Below, one piece after another: positions 27,201-38,394 of a stretch of DNA of 64,000 bases. Position 1 is the first letter of the stretch. Each line of letters opens with the position of its first letter. A program made the translations under genes and the position numbers. The stretch comes from Daedaleopsis sinensis (taxonomy: Eukaryota > Basidiomycota > Agaricomycetes > Polyporales > Polyporaceae): the NCBI GenBank assembly GCA_033807695.1, contig CM066311.1, positions 1,364,001 through 1,428,000 of the forward strand, given 5' to 3'. The notes below the pieces were generated by a model. The model saw only the letters and a list, made by a program, of their open reading frames with translations. It was not told the origin of the DNA and searched no databases.

Positions 27201-27479
27201 CTAGAACTCAGAGTACAAGGACGGTTACCGGAGGGATTGAATGAGTGGACCAGAAGCTATCGTTTTGAGTCCGTTCTTTCGCTTGCATTGTACTGTATCG
27301 ACTTATATGATATAATACTGGATTGATACTCTACGTCGGATGTAAGGATGGATGTCGATATTCTCGAGTCCCACTCGAAGTATAGACTTACATAGTAACT
27401 GTAGGTGACCTCAGTCCTCCTAGCTCCTCCTCCGCGAGACAGCGTTTAAGAAAATCGAGGCTAACTACTAAAGTCATAA

Positions 27480-27571
27480 GGTGCTATAGTGTAGTGGTTA
27501 TCACTGAGGATTTTGACATGCGACTGTCACGTGAATTTCCTCGAACCCAGGTTCGAACCCTGGTAGCACCT
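27480..27571 (+). tRNA. tRNA-Gln (UUG anticodon), 20-nt intron
   Basis: Acceptor arms GGTGCTA and TAGCACC pair fully; T follows as discriminator. The D-arm TAGTGTAGTGGTTATCAC contains the A box and matches the yeast tRNA-Gln D-arm. The anticodon stem is GAGGA/TCCTC, loop TTTTGA...T, giving anticodon TTG for CAA codons. A 20-nt intron (27516-27535) lies directly after position 37, the canonical place. The T-arm CCAGG TTCGAAC CCTGG is the B box. A T-run follows at 27580. Assigned by eye from stems and loops; all four stems pair without mismatch. Confidence 0.93.
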
Positions 27572-27579
27572 TTCTTTCG

Positions 27580-27584
27580 TTTTT
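27580..27584 (+). terminator. RNA polymerase III T-run terminator
   Basis: Five consecutive T residues nine bases after the tRNA-Gln 3' end, with TTTCTTT just before. This is the usual termination signal for a tRNA gene. Confidence 0.75.
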
Positions 27585-27697
27585 GAAGGCGCAAGCGGCG
27601 TACTGGCATATGTATACGTAGGCCTTCGGGCAGACCTGGACACGATTGGTTCGCTATGAATTCTAGTCACATAGTAACTTCTAGTAACTTGAGATTC

Positions 27698-27768
27698 GGG
27701 AAGTTCGAAGGCGCCGCACCTTGGGCAGGCTTTGCCACCCCTCACCCAGCGGCGCCGCCGAACTTCCC
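27698..27768. repeat. 20-bp inverted repeat forming a GC-rich hairpin
   Basis: Arms at 27698-27717 and 27749-27768 are inverted copies with 18 of 20 positions paired, starting GGGAAGTTCG and running into GGCGCCGC. The loop is 31 nt. It lies between the tRNA-Gln gene and the deaminase promoter and belongs to no gene I can identify. It could be a small structured RNA, a cruciform or the remnant of an element. Confidence 0.75.
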
Positions 27769-27872
27769 TCGACTCCCGCTCCTACATACCTGGGCTCATT
27801 GCAATGGTCTTCCAGTTCCTCTCGAACAATCCGACATACAGGACTCGGAAATACCTTCGCCTTTATGTCGTC

Positions 27873-27996
27873 GCGGGGAATGCCTTCCGTCTAGGAGGTG
27901 CCAGGGGCCGCGGTTCCAAAAGTCACGTGAAGTGGACTTGACTTTCCTGTTCCCAATCCCAAGACCTGTACACTCCTGTACACTGATCGTGTCCAG
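27873..27996 (+). repeat. dispersed ~120-bp repeat, copy A
   Basis: Direct-orientation partner of 39143-39261. The first 84 bases differ from copy B at about five positions; similarity then fades and returns at GATCGTGTCCAG. It contains a CACGTG E-box (27924-27929) and ends 65 bp before the deaminase ATG, so it lies in that gene's promoter or leader. No coding or pol III structure is certain. Confidence 0.8.
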
Positions 27997-28061
27997 GAAT
28001 AATGTTCTCGGTGACATGCGCTGCGTTGCCCTGATGTAGATCTTGTTCGTCGACGACGACA

Positions 28062-30166
28062 ATGTCTTCCACCAGTCGTGTTGACCGTTATGTTTCGTCT
28101 ATCCGCCTCTGCTCAACTATTCTCGTGCCCTATGACCTCCCTGATGTCCCCGATGTCCCGTCAACCAAGCCTCCCAGAGATCAAGTCCTCTTCTCCCATC
28201 TCTCCATGCTGCTCAACACCGGCAATCCTCTGGGCCAGGTGGTTGCTGTCACCGGATGTACAGCTCTCTCTGGGCCGCAGGCAACCATCGTAGTATCGTC
28301 CGACTCGTCCACTGGCACGAAGAAGGCAGCTATCATATCCAAAGACGTAGCCTTCGAGATCTCACCCTGCAAGCCCGCCAACCTTACGATCGATAAAATC
28401 ATCAACTATGAGCTGTGAGCACACAAAGGCCCCTAACATCATCCGACGTTACTCACGATTGTCGTCGTAGTCCGCCTAGACATGGCGTGAATATCTTGGA
28501 TCATATTCCCAATCTCTTTGCTGCTATCAAGCATGCAACGACTCCCATCCCCAACACGTCTCCTGTCCAGTACGCCCTCCGTCTTCGTGATTTCCACATC
28601 TGGATCGTTTCCCGCTGCATTGTACGAATCCGACATCGCTTCCGAACTGCCCGCCAAGAATGGACCTTCAAGCCCTGGGACGCCATGCTCAATTGGTCGC
28701 CTTCTTTTGAAGACGTCCAGAAGATCGAGCCCTCCCTCATCGGCGTGCCAGAGTTAATCCAGCTCCTCTTACGAATGCACGGTCTCGATTTACCACTCCA
28801 AGACAAGACTTCCTTCGCATTCGACGGCTCGACAATCTCCACCTGGGTCCGCTGCCTTGCAAATCTTCTGGGTCACGCCAACAGCTTGCTGGACGACAAG
28901 AACAAGCAGGACGACAAGAACGAACTCACAGCGCAACGTCTGGCTGGTCTCGCGGCCATTCTTACCGCCGTTGATTTCCTTCTCCAACTCAAGCAGATTG
29001 AGGACGCCTTTGTCGCAACATCGCTTCAATACCAGTTTAATCCCATATTTTCTTATCGTGCGCATCCGTTACCTCTCTAGAGTCCTTCGTCGACACTTAT
29101 ATATACCTGGGTCCAGGTCCTTCGAAGATCCCCATAGGTACACATGCCAACCACAACAATGCAGCCGATGACGGCGATCTCCCAGATGACGAGGATCTAT
29201 GCAAGTTTCACTGTTCTTGTTGACCACTGCATCCATTTAATCGTGTCGCCCACTCAGCCGCTCGGAAGCAATCCAAGGAAACCGACGGCGAACATGTGCT
29301 CCGCTACCTGCGCACCCTCACAGCTTGGCACACCGCGTCAGTCGCCGTCCTCTCGGCCCTCCGCAGGACGCCAGTGTCCAATGTCTCGATTGTCCGGCTC
29401 GCAGACAGATCGGCAGAGGCACAGGACGACGTGTCCAGAGACCGCGCAGCCATCTTCGAGCAGCTGGTGACCCGTACCCTCGCGTTGTCGCCTACGCTCG
29501 AAGCGCACGTCATCCGCGATTGGCTCGACAAAAGCTTTCACATACGCCATGTGCGAGTGCATGCCGAAGCCGGACTGATGGCGCTCGCGCAATGCGTCAA
29601 TAACCCTAGCGCTGGAACGGCAGCAACACACGAACTCCCAAGTGATTTGTTTGAGGCGCTATCTATGGTGCGCCACCTTCGTGTTCCCTTGCGCGCTTGT
29701 GCAGTTGTCGCTGAACAGTCTCCGAATCATTCCTGCAGGCAGAAGTTCCTGCGACCGGCGTGAGTAAGAAATGCTGCTACTTGTGTTACCTGCTATGGAA
29801 GGAGCTGTACTGTGTCTCTGGCAACATAGGTGTGTCTCGTCTCTGTCTGCCGTGCAACCAACGTTGACCGGATCTGTGCTGCCGATTGTATTCACAGAGC
29901 CCAAGTTCTTACCGAAGACTCACGGTCACATCGTCCCTTGGGATCCACCCCGCTTCGGCATCTCAGAAGACGTCTTGCGACGACTCGCAGACAGGCTGGA
30001 AGCGGAGGTGATACGTCTCGCGAAGAGCCAAGCGGAACAAATGGGCAACCTCAGTCAGCAGTCCTCGCCTCAAAGTGACCGGTCTGGTTCCGACACCGAC
30101 ACCGACGATATCAATCATTGGGATTTGGACAAGGAGGATGTTCTACCTTTCGATAATATGCAGTGA
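28062..30166 (+). CDS. OTT_1508-like deaminase-domain protein
   Basis: Six exons (28062-28414, 28471-29057, 29117-29200, 29258-29667, 29739-29829, 29898-30166) close in phase to 597 aa. Residues 1-430 are helical with no named domain. The C-terminal part carries the two zinc-site motifs of the nucleic-acid/nucleotide deaminase superfamily: VHAEAGLMAL with His443 and Glu445, and KKCCYLC with Cys491 and Cys494, followed by KTHGHIVPWDPPRFGI. This arrangement is the fungal branch of the OTT_1508-like deaminases known from bacterial toxin systems and expanded in fungi; the fungal substrate is unknown. His, Glu and both Cys are present, so it should bind zinc. The tail is Ser/Asp-rich. Intron 3 (29201-29257) is GC-AG with donor GCAAGT; without it a TGA at 29221 would stop the frame. 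The gene sits between a tRNA and a transposon. Confidence 0.75.
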
Positions 30167-30345
30167 TGTTTTGTATTTGGAATACTTGGTACTACTAGGT
30201 GCTGCCTGCATGGCACCGGCCGCCCTCACGTTTTGTGTTCAATGTCCCGAGTCTGCTGTCTCGACCCAGCCCCGCCTGGCATGCGGTGCCGCGTCCGCCA
30301 GAATCTGTGTATCCCTAATTATTAGTACCCAGCAATGACCCTTTA

Positions 30346-30356
30346 CATCAGCAAAA
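30346..30356 (+). repeat. left terminal inverted repeat
   Basis: CATCAGCAAAA, preceded by TA. It pairs exactly with 38702-38712. Beyond 11-13 bp the two ends diverge until the subterminal repeat. Confidence 0.7.
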
Positions 30357-30371
30357 GGGGGGTATAGCTGA

Positions 30372-30396
30372 CCATATGTGCTAGGGTATGGTCGGG
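30372..30396 (+). repeat. left subterminal inverted repeat
   Basis: 25 bp ending in GGGTATGGTCGGG; the complement at 38634-38658 matches at 23 positions. Likely transposase binding site, by analogy with CACTA-type subterminal repeats. Confidence 0.7.
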
Positions 30397-30431
30397 CTCA
30401 TGGGGTATGATAGTACCCATCTGAACTCTAC

Positions 30432-30457
30432 GAACCTCGCCGTATATGGCGAGGTTC
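30432..30457. repeat. perfect 10-bp palindrome inside left end
   Basis: GAACCTCGCC, six-base spacer GTATAT, GGCGAGGTTC. It sits 36 bp inside the subterminal repeat. The right end has a comparable ATATGGCC/GGCCATAT palindromic cluster at 38653-38688. Confidence 0.65.
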
Positions 30458-31138
30458 AACTAGTACTACCGTCTGTCCCTTGGATTTGGTCCGGAATGAT
30501 CGGATATGGACCTATCGCAGCGAGACAACGGCGGGCACTGGCGGCTAGTGTTCGGTGCTGGGTATTCCAATGGTCGTGTGCGAAGAATTACTATAGGGGC
30601 GTAGGGAGTTATGGCGAGAGTCTTGTAAAAGGTAGTCGGATAGGTCGCCAATAGCAATACGTGCGATCTCGAATACTACGACTGGGGAATCATGATTGAA
30701 TCCTGTCTATTAATACACGAGAATGTACTACGAGTGTGCGACTCCACATGGGGACGGATTGCAGCAATGCGCGAAAGTGCGACGGGACAGGGACTAGAGC
30801 AGCGAGAGCATTCGGCAGAGTAGGGCAGAGTAGCGAGCACCAGGGCAACCTGGGGCACGAGGAGGGCACAGTCTCAGTGCAAGCGGCGGCCCATCGGGGG
30901 CATAGAACATGGTGGCAGCAACAGCGCGTCGGGCGCTCGAAGGACTCCGGCAGCGAAGGCGGATCCGGCGTGAGGGAAAGCAGCAGCAAGGGCATGGAAG
31001 TCTTGAGGACATATTAGTAGCAGGGGACGGCGAGGGCAGAGCATCGAGCGAGAGCGGACTCATCAGGGAGACGCGAGCGTGGAGCAGAGTCGAGGAAGGA
31101 TGCTGAGTGGCGGACGACCGGCCGGTGCGGGAAAAGAT
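30458..31138. other. non-coding interior of transposon left arm
   Basis: About 680 bp from the terminal repeats to the end of the DUF6698-like gene. The section near 30770-31100 is purine-rich on the plus strand with GCAGAGTAGGG-like repeats. It presumably holds that gene's 3' UTR. No gene seen. Confidence 0.5.
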
Positions 31139-33253
31139 CTATTCATGGGTATCAGCGACGGCACCTGCAGGAGAGCCGGCGGGGTCGGTGTCCTCGGCGG
31201 CAGCGTATTCTTGCTCGTCATCTTGGGCATGAGGGGACCCGGCAGAAGGTGCATCTGGGGAGAGGTCGCGAACATTTTCGGAATGATCCTCGACCGGGGC
31301 GTTCGGAGCGGTCCGGCGCAACAGGGCATTGTACAATGCACCCGGTTCATCGGCGATCTCGTTCCCCTCCCAGGCCATCATGCGCGCGTACGTTGTGTTA
31401 TTTTCGACGTCCTCGTCGACGGTATTGCCACCAACGTCTGGCGTCCCAAACAAGGTCCTGTCGCCAAGCACAACTGTTAGCAGATTGAATAGATGAGATT
31501 GGAATGTTGGACGGAGTACCTTGAGTAAGATGCCATGATGGTACGGATGCGCGACGGGTTACGTAGACACATGTTCCTGATCTTCTGCGTCATTTGATCA
31601 ATGTCGTACTCCCCGTCCTTCTCGTTCCAGTCAAGGGGAGTGCATAGGACGTGTCGTACCTGAAGTGCGCAGCAGTAAGCAAGCGTCGATAAAGATGGAT
31701 GGACCCTGCTACATACCAGGCCAGCAACGTAGATGACCGCTTCGGTCGTCAGCTCCGTAACGCCATACTTCTTCGCGATGGAACGCTGGCTCTTCTTGGC
31801 CTTGCCGTGATTGGCCCGGGAGCTAGCGAGAGCTCTCGGCCCGTTGTAGATGAGGATGATAGCCTAGAATAGGGTTCATTGTTAGCGCGTGGGACGGGGC
31901 GAGGAGACGTATCAAATATACTACGTTTTGGAGTGTTTGGCCTTGAAGGAATCCTTCGAGGGGCTCATTGGGATTGTATTTGTCGAGGTCGATGATAAAA
32001 GATGGCAAGCACCCGGACTTGAAGAATATTTTCCCTTGCTCAATCCTGGCCCGGAATCTAGAAGTGTGTGACGTTAGCTGAGTAGTACAATGTGGCCATG
32101 AACGACCTACCGATCAGGGTCCTCGTCGAACTTCTCGAGATACTCCGGCGGCAACAACTCGCGGCTGAGAATCACGTCCTTGAACCCGCGGATCTCTTTG
32201 TAGATCAAAGAGTCAGAGACACCTTCGATGTGAGCGAATAGATTGAGATTGAGTCGAGCAAGATCGTCAGATCGAGTCTTGCTGAGCACAGAGTCGAGCT
32301 GTGGGGTCCGTGTTGTTAGGCATGTCTGCGGCGACGTTCAGACGGACTACCTACAAATGCTGCGATTTTTTTGACAACGTCGGGGTACCGGCAAAGCTCT
32401 GCCACGTGGTCTTCGAGACCTTCGAAACGTTTGATGAGGATCTGGAATATAAGGACGTCTTCGACATGGGCGTCGTAGCGTTGGGATTTCCTGCAGCATT
32501 ACACGCCGTTAGTATACTAGGACAATTGGCATGGACGAATGTAGGGTTACGCACGTCCACGGTTGGTCCTTGAGCGGGGTTTGATAGTGCTTGAGACCGT
32601 TGCGGATGACACGTTCGAAGCGCACGAAATGCCCTACGTTGCGCACGGTCTCACGGGCGGCGTCGTACCAGCGTTGATAGCCATGAAGCTTGCGTTGTTC
32701 AACTCTGGTATATGCGCATATAGTCAGTAAGTAGTACATCTGCAGAAGGATGGCGCGTATAATACGTTGATTGCACACTCAGCTTGGACATGAGCGTAAT
32801 CCATGCACTCGGCTGCGGAGGCGTGTCGTGCGTGGGTTCGTCGTCAGAGGCCTCCGGGGAGTCATTCATGGAAGGCTTTGGCAAGACACGGTTGTCGGAT
32901 TGAGCTTTCGATGAGTGGTGGGGACGTTTGGCAGGGGGGTCATTTGCTCCGTGAGGGTCGGGGGATCGTGGCCGGCGTCTGGCCTGCATACATAGCAGCG
33001 ATGTTGGGGACTCGAGGGCAGGAGATGTGGAAGATGGGGTACTCACTTGAGTTGACTTGCTGGGAAGTGGCTCGTCTAAGTAATCAAGTGATTGCTCACG
33101 AAACTGAGCGGGTTTCTTTGGTGGAGGTAGCCCAGAGGCACTAGTTGTCTTCTTGGCACCTGCCGATACCGTGGCCTTGCCTTTATTCACAGGGCGAGGA
33201 GGAATCGTGACATTCCCCTTCGTCTGTCGAGCACCAGAGAATAGGGCGTCCAT
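31139..33253 (-). CDS. DUF6698-like accessory protein of the transposon
   Basis: Multi-exon gene, about 8-9 exons. The start at 33253 (MDALFSGARQTKG) leads into a basic, Pro/Ser-rich, disordered region with KRPHHSSK. Exons near 32780-32350 encode a helical segment (RKLHGYQRWYDAARETVRNV, then YDAHVEDVLIFQILIKRFEG). Near 32289-32107 comes LNLNLFAHIEGVSDSLIYKE; near 32055-31930 FKSGCLPSFIIDLDKYNP; then NGPRALASSRANHGK, TELTTEAVIYVAGL and RHVLCTPLDWNEKDGEYDID. This order (residue, KYNPxNP, ARxxxKK...ITxxxIAYxA, DFxY) matches DUF6698 proteins of Agaricomycetes as I know them. The C-terminus is acidic and ends in VADTHE at 31139. Boundaries near 32700-32790 are uncertain. It diverges from the transposase across ~500 bp. 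Its job in transposition is unknown. Confidence 0.6.
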
Positions 33254-33750
33254 CAGGGCGAGGAGGGGAGTTTACAAACGTGAGGCTTATGATGATGAAG
33301 GTGAAAGGGAGAGGTGCGAAGGGGGCCAAGGGAATCCAGAGACCTTTTTATAGGGTCGGGGTTGACATGGCCCCAGATGACAAACGGGTGTGTTACGCAC
33401 GGACCAGAGTCGAGGGAGGAGGTAAAGATCGGAGGACGAGCTCATGAAGAGTGCGCGAGAGCTGGCTGTATGCGGTCACCTGACCGTCGCTCCCAGACGC
33501 CAGTCGGGCGCCAACTCCTGCGGCACCCATCATCCTCACTTGCTTCACCCCTTCTCCATCTCGAAACCGAACCTGGACCCACTCAACTTACACACGGATG
33601 CGCAGAGCACTCCTGCACGCCCTTCTGCTTCCAGCTCTCCTTCTTGTGCTGATCTCAGTCTGCGGGTCGGGACCTGGTATTCAACGCGCTGAGGTTCGTG
33701 TTCGAATCTCTGCCGCTGTCTCTGGATTCGAGATTCACGGTTTGTTACAG

Positions 33751-36700
33751 ATGCCGTTTGAGTGCGATTCCGAGGGATGCTCCAAGACTTTCGACACCTA
33801 TCAAGGGTACAAGATTCACTTTGCGAAGTGCCAGTTCCGCGAGGGGACCCTGCTTGATGCAATCAAGAAACGGCCGGTGTCGGACTCCTTCAAGGGCTCT
33901 TCGCATGGTGATCGTGTGGCCAAGCGTGCACGCGCAGATTTCTCATTAGGTCCAGCTGCTATGGCTCTACAGGAAAATGTGCGTACAAGTACTACCATTC
34001 GAATGTTGCCGAGTTCGCTCAATGCAGTGCGTAGAGGTTTGATATGGGGGAAGTCGAGCGTGCGCCCTCCCCGATTCCCCCTCTGGAGCCTGTACGTCCG
34101 GTGGAGGAAGCTGTGGTGACCACCCGACATGGTCGCAAAGTCCGTATCCCGAAGCAGTATGACGACTTCTTCCCATCAGGGAACAAGTCGTCTCTGCCCT
34201 CCCAGCTTGCCAATGCTTTCCCCGACCCTCCTGCCTCTCCTGAACCTCCCGATGCCGAAGAACTGCCACCAGCCGAAGCCGATCTTGCCGACGACACCCA
34301 TGATGAGGAGGCAGAGTGGACACTCCCCCCCGATGGGTATGGTGTATGGCGTCGCTATTTCGGCGCACTCCCGCAATGCGATCCCCATGCCGAGCCGCTC
34401 GAAGATCTCGCCCTTGCAGCCCCTGGCCTCGAGGACGATAGCACTAGTAGCCCAAACATCGCCCCCGGTGTCTCAAACCCCCTTGCGTGGTTGATGCATG
34501 GCCTTGCAGATGAAGGCCAGTCTGATGATGAACAGGACCCGGTCAGCTCTCCACTCGACCACACCGATCACATGTATGGCCCATTCGAAAACGCTTCCCA
34601 ATTCCGCATGGTCGATCACTTCTATGGGCGATCCGACACTTTCTCGAGGGCGAACTTTGATGATCTTCTAGGCGTAGTCACCTCCCCAGGCTTCGATACC
34701 GAGGATTTGTGTGGGCTCTCTGGCCGGAAGGCTGAACAGCTACTAGATGAGTACAACCCGTCAGATGGCCTCTTCTCGGGCGACGATGGCTGGATCAAGG
34801 CGTCAGTGAACGTTCCAATGCCGAAGACTCACTCTGATCACAAGACCGAAGCCGAAGCTCCTACGTACACTGTTCCCGGTATCGTATATCGCCGCCTCCT
34901 CGACGTCATTAAAAGTGTTGTATCAGATCCCTGCTCGCGATTCAAGAATACATATCATTGGATTGGTCACGCTCTATTCTGGAATCCCCCCACCCCGGAT
35001 CAAGACCACGCTCCGAGCGATGTGCCGCATGGCCATGGCACCCGATCCTCTGCATCAAAGGCTGCGCCGTCGGCACCCCCTGCTGCCCCCGATCCCATTC
35101 GCGTTTACACAGACTTCTACAACTCCGACGCCGTCCTCGAAGAGGAGGCGAAGCTGCGCAAGAAGGGCCCCACACCCGGAGATGATCCCGCCATCGAAAA
35201 TGTCATTCTCCCTCTCCTATTCTGGTCTGACTCCACCCACTTGTCCAGTTTCGGAACCGCATCCCTGTGGCCAATATACCTCTACTTCGGCAACCTATCC
35301 AAATACGTGCGAGGCCGTCCGACAGAGTTTGCCGCCCAACACCTTGCGTATATCCCTGAGGTACGAAAGCGCGTACACTCTGCGCCCAATCGCTAACTTC
35401 TTATTGCCACAGCTTGGTGACGCGTTCAAGGAGTTCTACGCATCGGTTTTCGGGCGATCGCCTACGGATGAAGCGCGGAGATTCTGCAAGCGCGAGCTCT
35501 TCCAGCAAATATGGAAACTCATACTCGACGGTGACTTCGTTGAAGCCTACGAGCATGGGTTCCTCATAACCTGTGGTGACGGCGTTGTTCGACGGATATT
35601 CCCGCGCATATTCTCGTACTCAGCAGACTACCCAGAGAAGTAAGCACCCTCTGATCTATCTGTCACCGTACATCATACATCTCTAACACTCCACAATTAG
35701 GATGCTTGCACTCGCTTTGCGCATGGGAGGGAGATGTCTCTGCCCGAGATGTTACATAACAGGAGACAAAGTATCGGCATCCGGTACCGCCATGGATGAT
35801 CGCCGTCGTGCTAAGAAGCGAGTTGACAATCCGCAGGTTCAGCACGACATCAAGCGGGCGCGCGAGTACATTTTCAAGGGCCACGCAATCGGGGGCAAAC
35901 GGGTCAAGAATCTACTTGATGACCGATCCCTGAACCCGATTCAGGCACGCTCGATTCATCTCCTTTTGCCCGATAGTACGCTCACCTCCTGCAATTTATA
36001 GAACGCGTTCTCCGAGCGGTTGTCCCAGCTAGGGCTAAACTGCTACGAGCTCTTCGCCCCAGACCTCATGCACGAGTTCGAGCTCGGCGTGTGGCGTGGG
36101 ACTTTCAACCATTTAATGCGCTTGCTCGCAGAACAAGGTCCTGGGGTGCTCGTTGAATTCGACCGCCGGTACGTGTACGAACGAGCCCCGGTGTGCGTAC
36201 TTCATTGACACCATCCTATCAGAATGCGTCTCATGCCCACGTTTGGGCGCGACCGAATCAGACGGTTCTGGAATGATGTGTCGGCGCGAAAGAAACTCGC
36301 CGCGCGCGATTATGAAGCATTCTTGCAGGTATGATAGCCTTTATTCTGGATCCTAATATATACACTGACAGATGCGGGCCCCACAGACTATTATGCCCGC
36401 CTATGAGGGTCTTCTCCCTCTGGAGGATGACGAGACTGTCGCAGATATGCTATTTGAGCTTGCAAACTTCCATGCACTCGCGAAGCTACGCCTACACACG
36501 GTCCTTACCCTCGACTCCCTCGAAGCAGCCACCAAGTACATGTATGCCACCATGCGAGCGTTCGAGAAGGGCACCTGCGCTGCGTTCGACGCGCACGAGC
36601 TTCCGAAGGAGGCCGAAGCCCGCGCACGGCGTGAGAACAAGAAGACTGCTAAGAAGCTTGCAACAGATGTTAACAATGAGATCCTCGCCGATGCGAAAGG

Positions 36701-38394
36701 CAAGGCCACGCCCAAGTCGGTACCGTTCAACGTTTTGAACACCTACAAGTACCATTGCTTAGGTGACTACGTGGAGTACATCCGGTGGCTTGGACCCATG
36801 GACAACTTCACGACTCAAGTTGTGTGTATAATATCACTACTTTTCCATGTGCGCGTGCTTACTTCAGGTCACAGGGAGAGCTCGAACATAGACATGCCAA
36901 ACGTTACTTCAGCCGTACGAACAAGATCTCATATGTTTTCCAGATCGCTCAAAAGCAACGACGGCGTGCCATCCTCGAGGGCATCCGTCGTCGTGACCGC
37001 TCGTTCGTGCCACGATCAGAGCTTAAGCTGATGAAGGCGAACGCCAAGAAGGAGCTTACCGAGCGCCTCGAGCGCGGCATCAAGGATGCTACAGATAGAC
37101 GACAAGGCGATACGAAAACACCTACACCAGCCTACATCCATTACGAGGTATCGCACTCGCAGAGGGATTCGACGAACCTGTATCGCATAGTGGACCAGTC
37201 TCGCAACGACCCAGCCAGGATAGTGAGTTTAGATTCAGGTGGTCTCTATCTTCGTCACGGTTGATCACAACTCGCACAGGACTTCATATCGGATCTGCGC
37301 GAACACATACTGCGCAGATTGCTACAGACAGACGGTACTGCCCCGTGTTCCGACGAACAGCACCTTGGCCTCGATATATACAAGAACAACCTATTCCGAC
37401 ACAAAGTCATGCGCATCAATTACTCTACCTACGACATGCGCCGGGGTCAAGACTCGATCAATGCACGAACACACCCCGATGTGATGCTTCTCGCCAGCGG
37501 CCCAGATGGCAAAGATCACCCGTACTGGTACGCGCGAGTGCTGGACATATTTCACGCTGATGTCCGCTACTACGGCCCCGGTTCTACGCGCGCCATGCAG
37601 AAGTGGCAACGCATCGAATTCGCATGGGTACGCTGGTTCAAACACGACCGCGACTACCTTTGTGGATTCACTCACCGCCGACTTCCTCGCGTACGTTTCT
37701 TGGATGACTCCGACGCCGAACGTCCGTTCGGATTCATTGACCCGGATGACATCATTCGAGCATCCTTCCTCATGCCCGCGTTCGCGCAAGGTCGTACTGA
37801 CAAGTACCTTCGTCCATCAAAGCTTGCCCGGCGCATGCGCTACGATCACGATGACGAAGATTGGACAGCCTATTATGTCTGCATGTACGTGCGCACCCTC
37901 AAGACTACGTAAATTGATGCCATTACTGACTATAATCTAGGTGGGTCGACCGGGATATGTATATGCGTTATCACGGCGGCGGTATAGGCCATCGCGGAAT
38001 CGGAGTGACCCTCGACACATCTCGCAAGCAAGGGGAACGGGTTGCTCGCAAGAAGCCAAAGCCGCTGCGAGTAGGTAAGGGCAAAGCTGTCGTACGCGAC
38101 GAGTTGTCCGAGTCGGAGGACGCAGAGGTCCTGAGTGATGCCGATTCCGGGCAGGTAGCGCGGGATGCATCAGACATTGAGGACAACATAGACATGGACA
38201 TAGCCGAAGAAGACGACGCTCAGGAGGACAACGGTCAGCGCTCGGAGTCAGATGGCGAGAGCGTGTACGACTACGAAGATGGTGCTGGCAATGCGGGTGA
38301 TGAAGGACGCGCCGGGGGTCTTGTAGAGCCTGAGCGTGATGAGGATGAGTTCGAGGACCCTGTGTATGCAGCGGAAGGCTATGCAGAGTTGTAA
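33751..38394 (+). CDS. Plavaka transposase with N-terminal zinc finger
   Basis: About ten exons. Residues 1-30 form a C2HC finger, FECDSEGCSKTFDTYQGYKI then HFAKC, the usual start of this family. A Pro/Glu/Asp-rich linker follows. The core has ILPLLFWSDSTHLSSFGTAS, IYLYFGNLSKYVRGRPTEFA, YEHGFLITCGDGVVRRIFPR, CLCPRCYITGDKV, FAPDLMHEFELGVWRGTFNH and GELEHRHAKRYFSRTNK, in the family order; Asp and Glu in the DSTHL, DLMHEFE and GELEH motifs are likely catalytic. A domain near 37,900 carries YMRYHGGGIGHR, and the tail is acidic (DED-rich). Introns restore phase at every junction I followed, including one probable GC-AG intron (35945-36001). No frameshift or stop seen, so the protein is probably functional. 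Start is the ATG at 33751. Confidence 0.85.

Noticed and set aside
27848..28062. Minus-strand frame GNRK-x-KSTSRDFW...LDGRHSPRR is shared by both copies of the 120-bp repeat and might be coding.
   Set aside because: The shared part is only about 30 codons, the flanks differ completely, and ~94% nucleotide identity alone explains it.
29221..29223. In-frame TGA in the deaminase gene, first read as a nonsense mutation like the one at 8993.
   Set aside because: A GC-AG intron with a consensus GCAAGT donor spans it and restores the phase of the next exon exactly.
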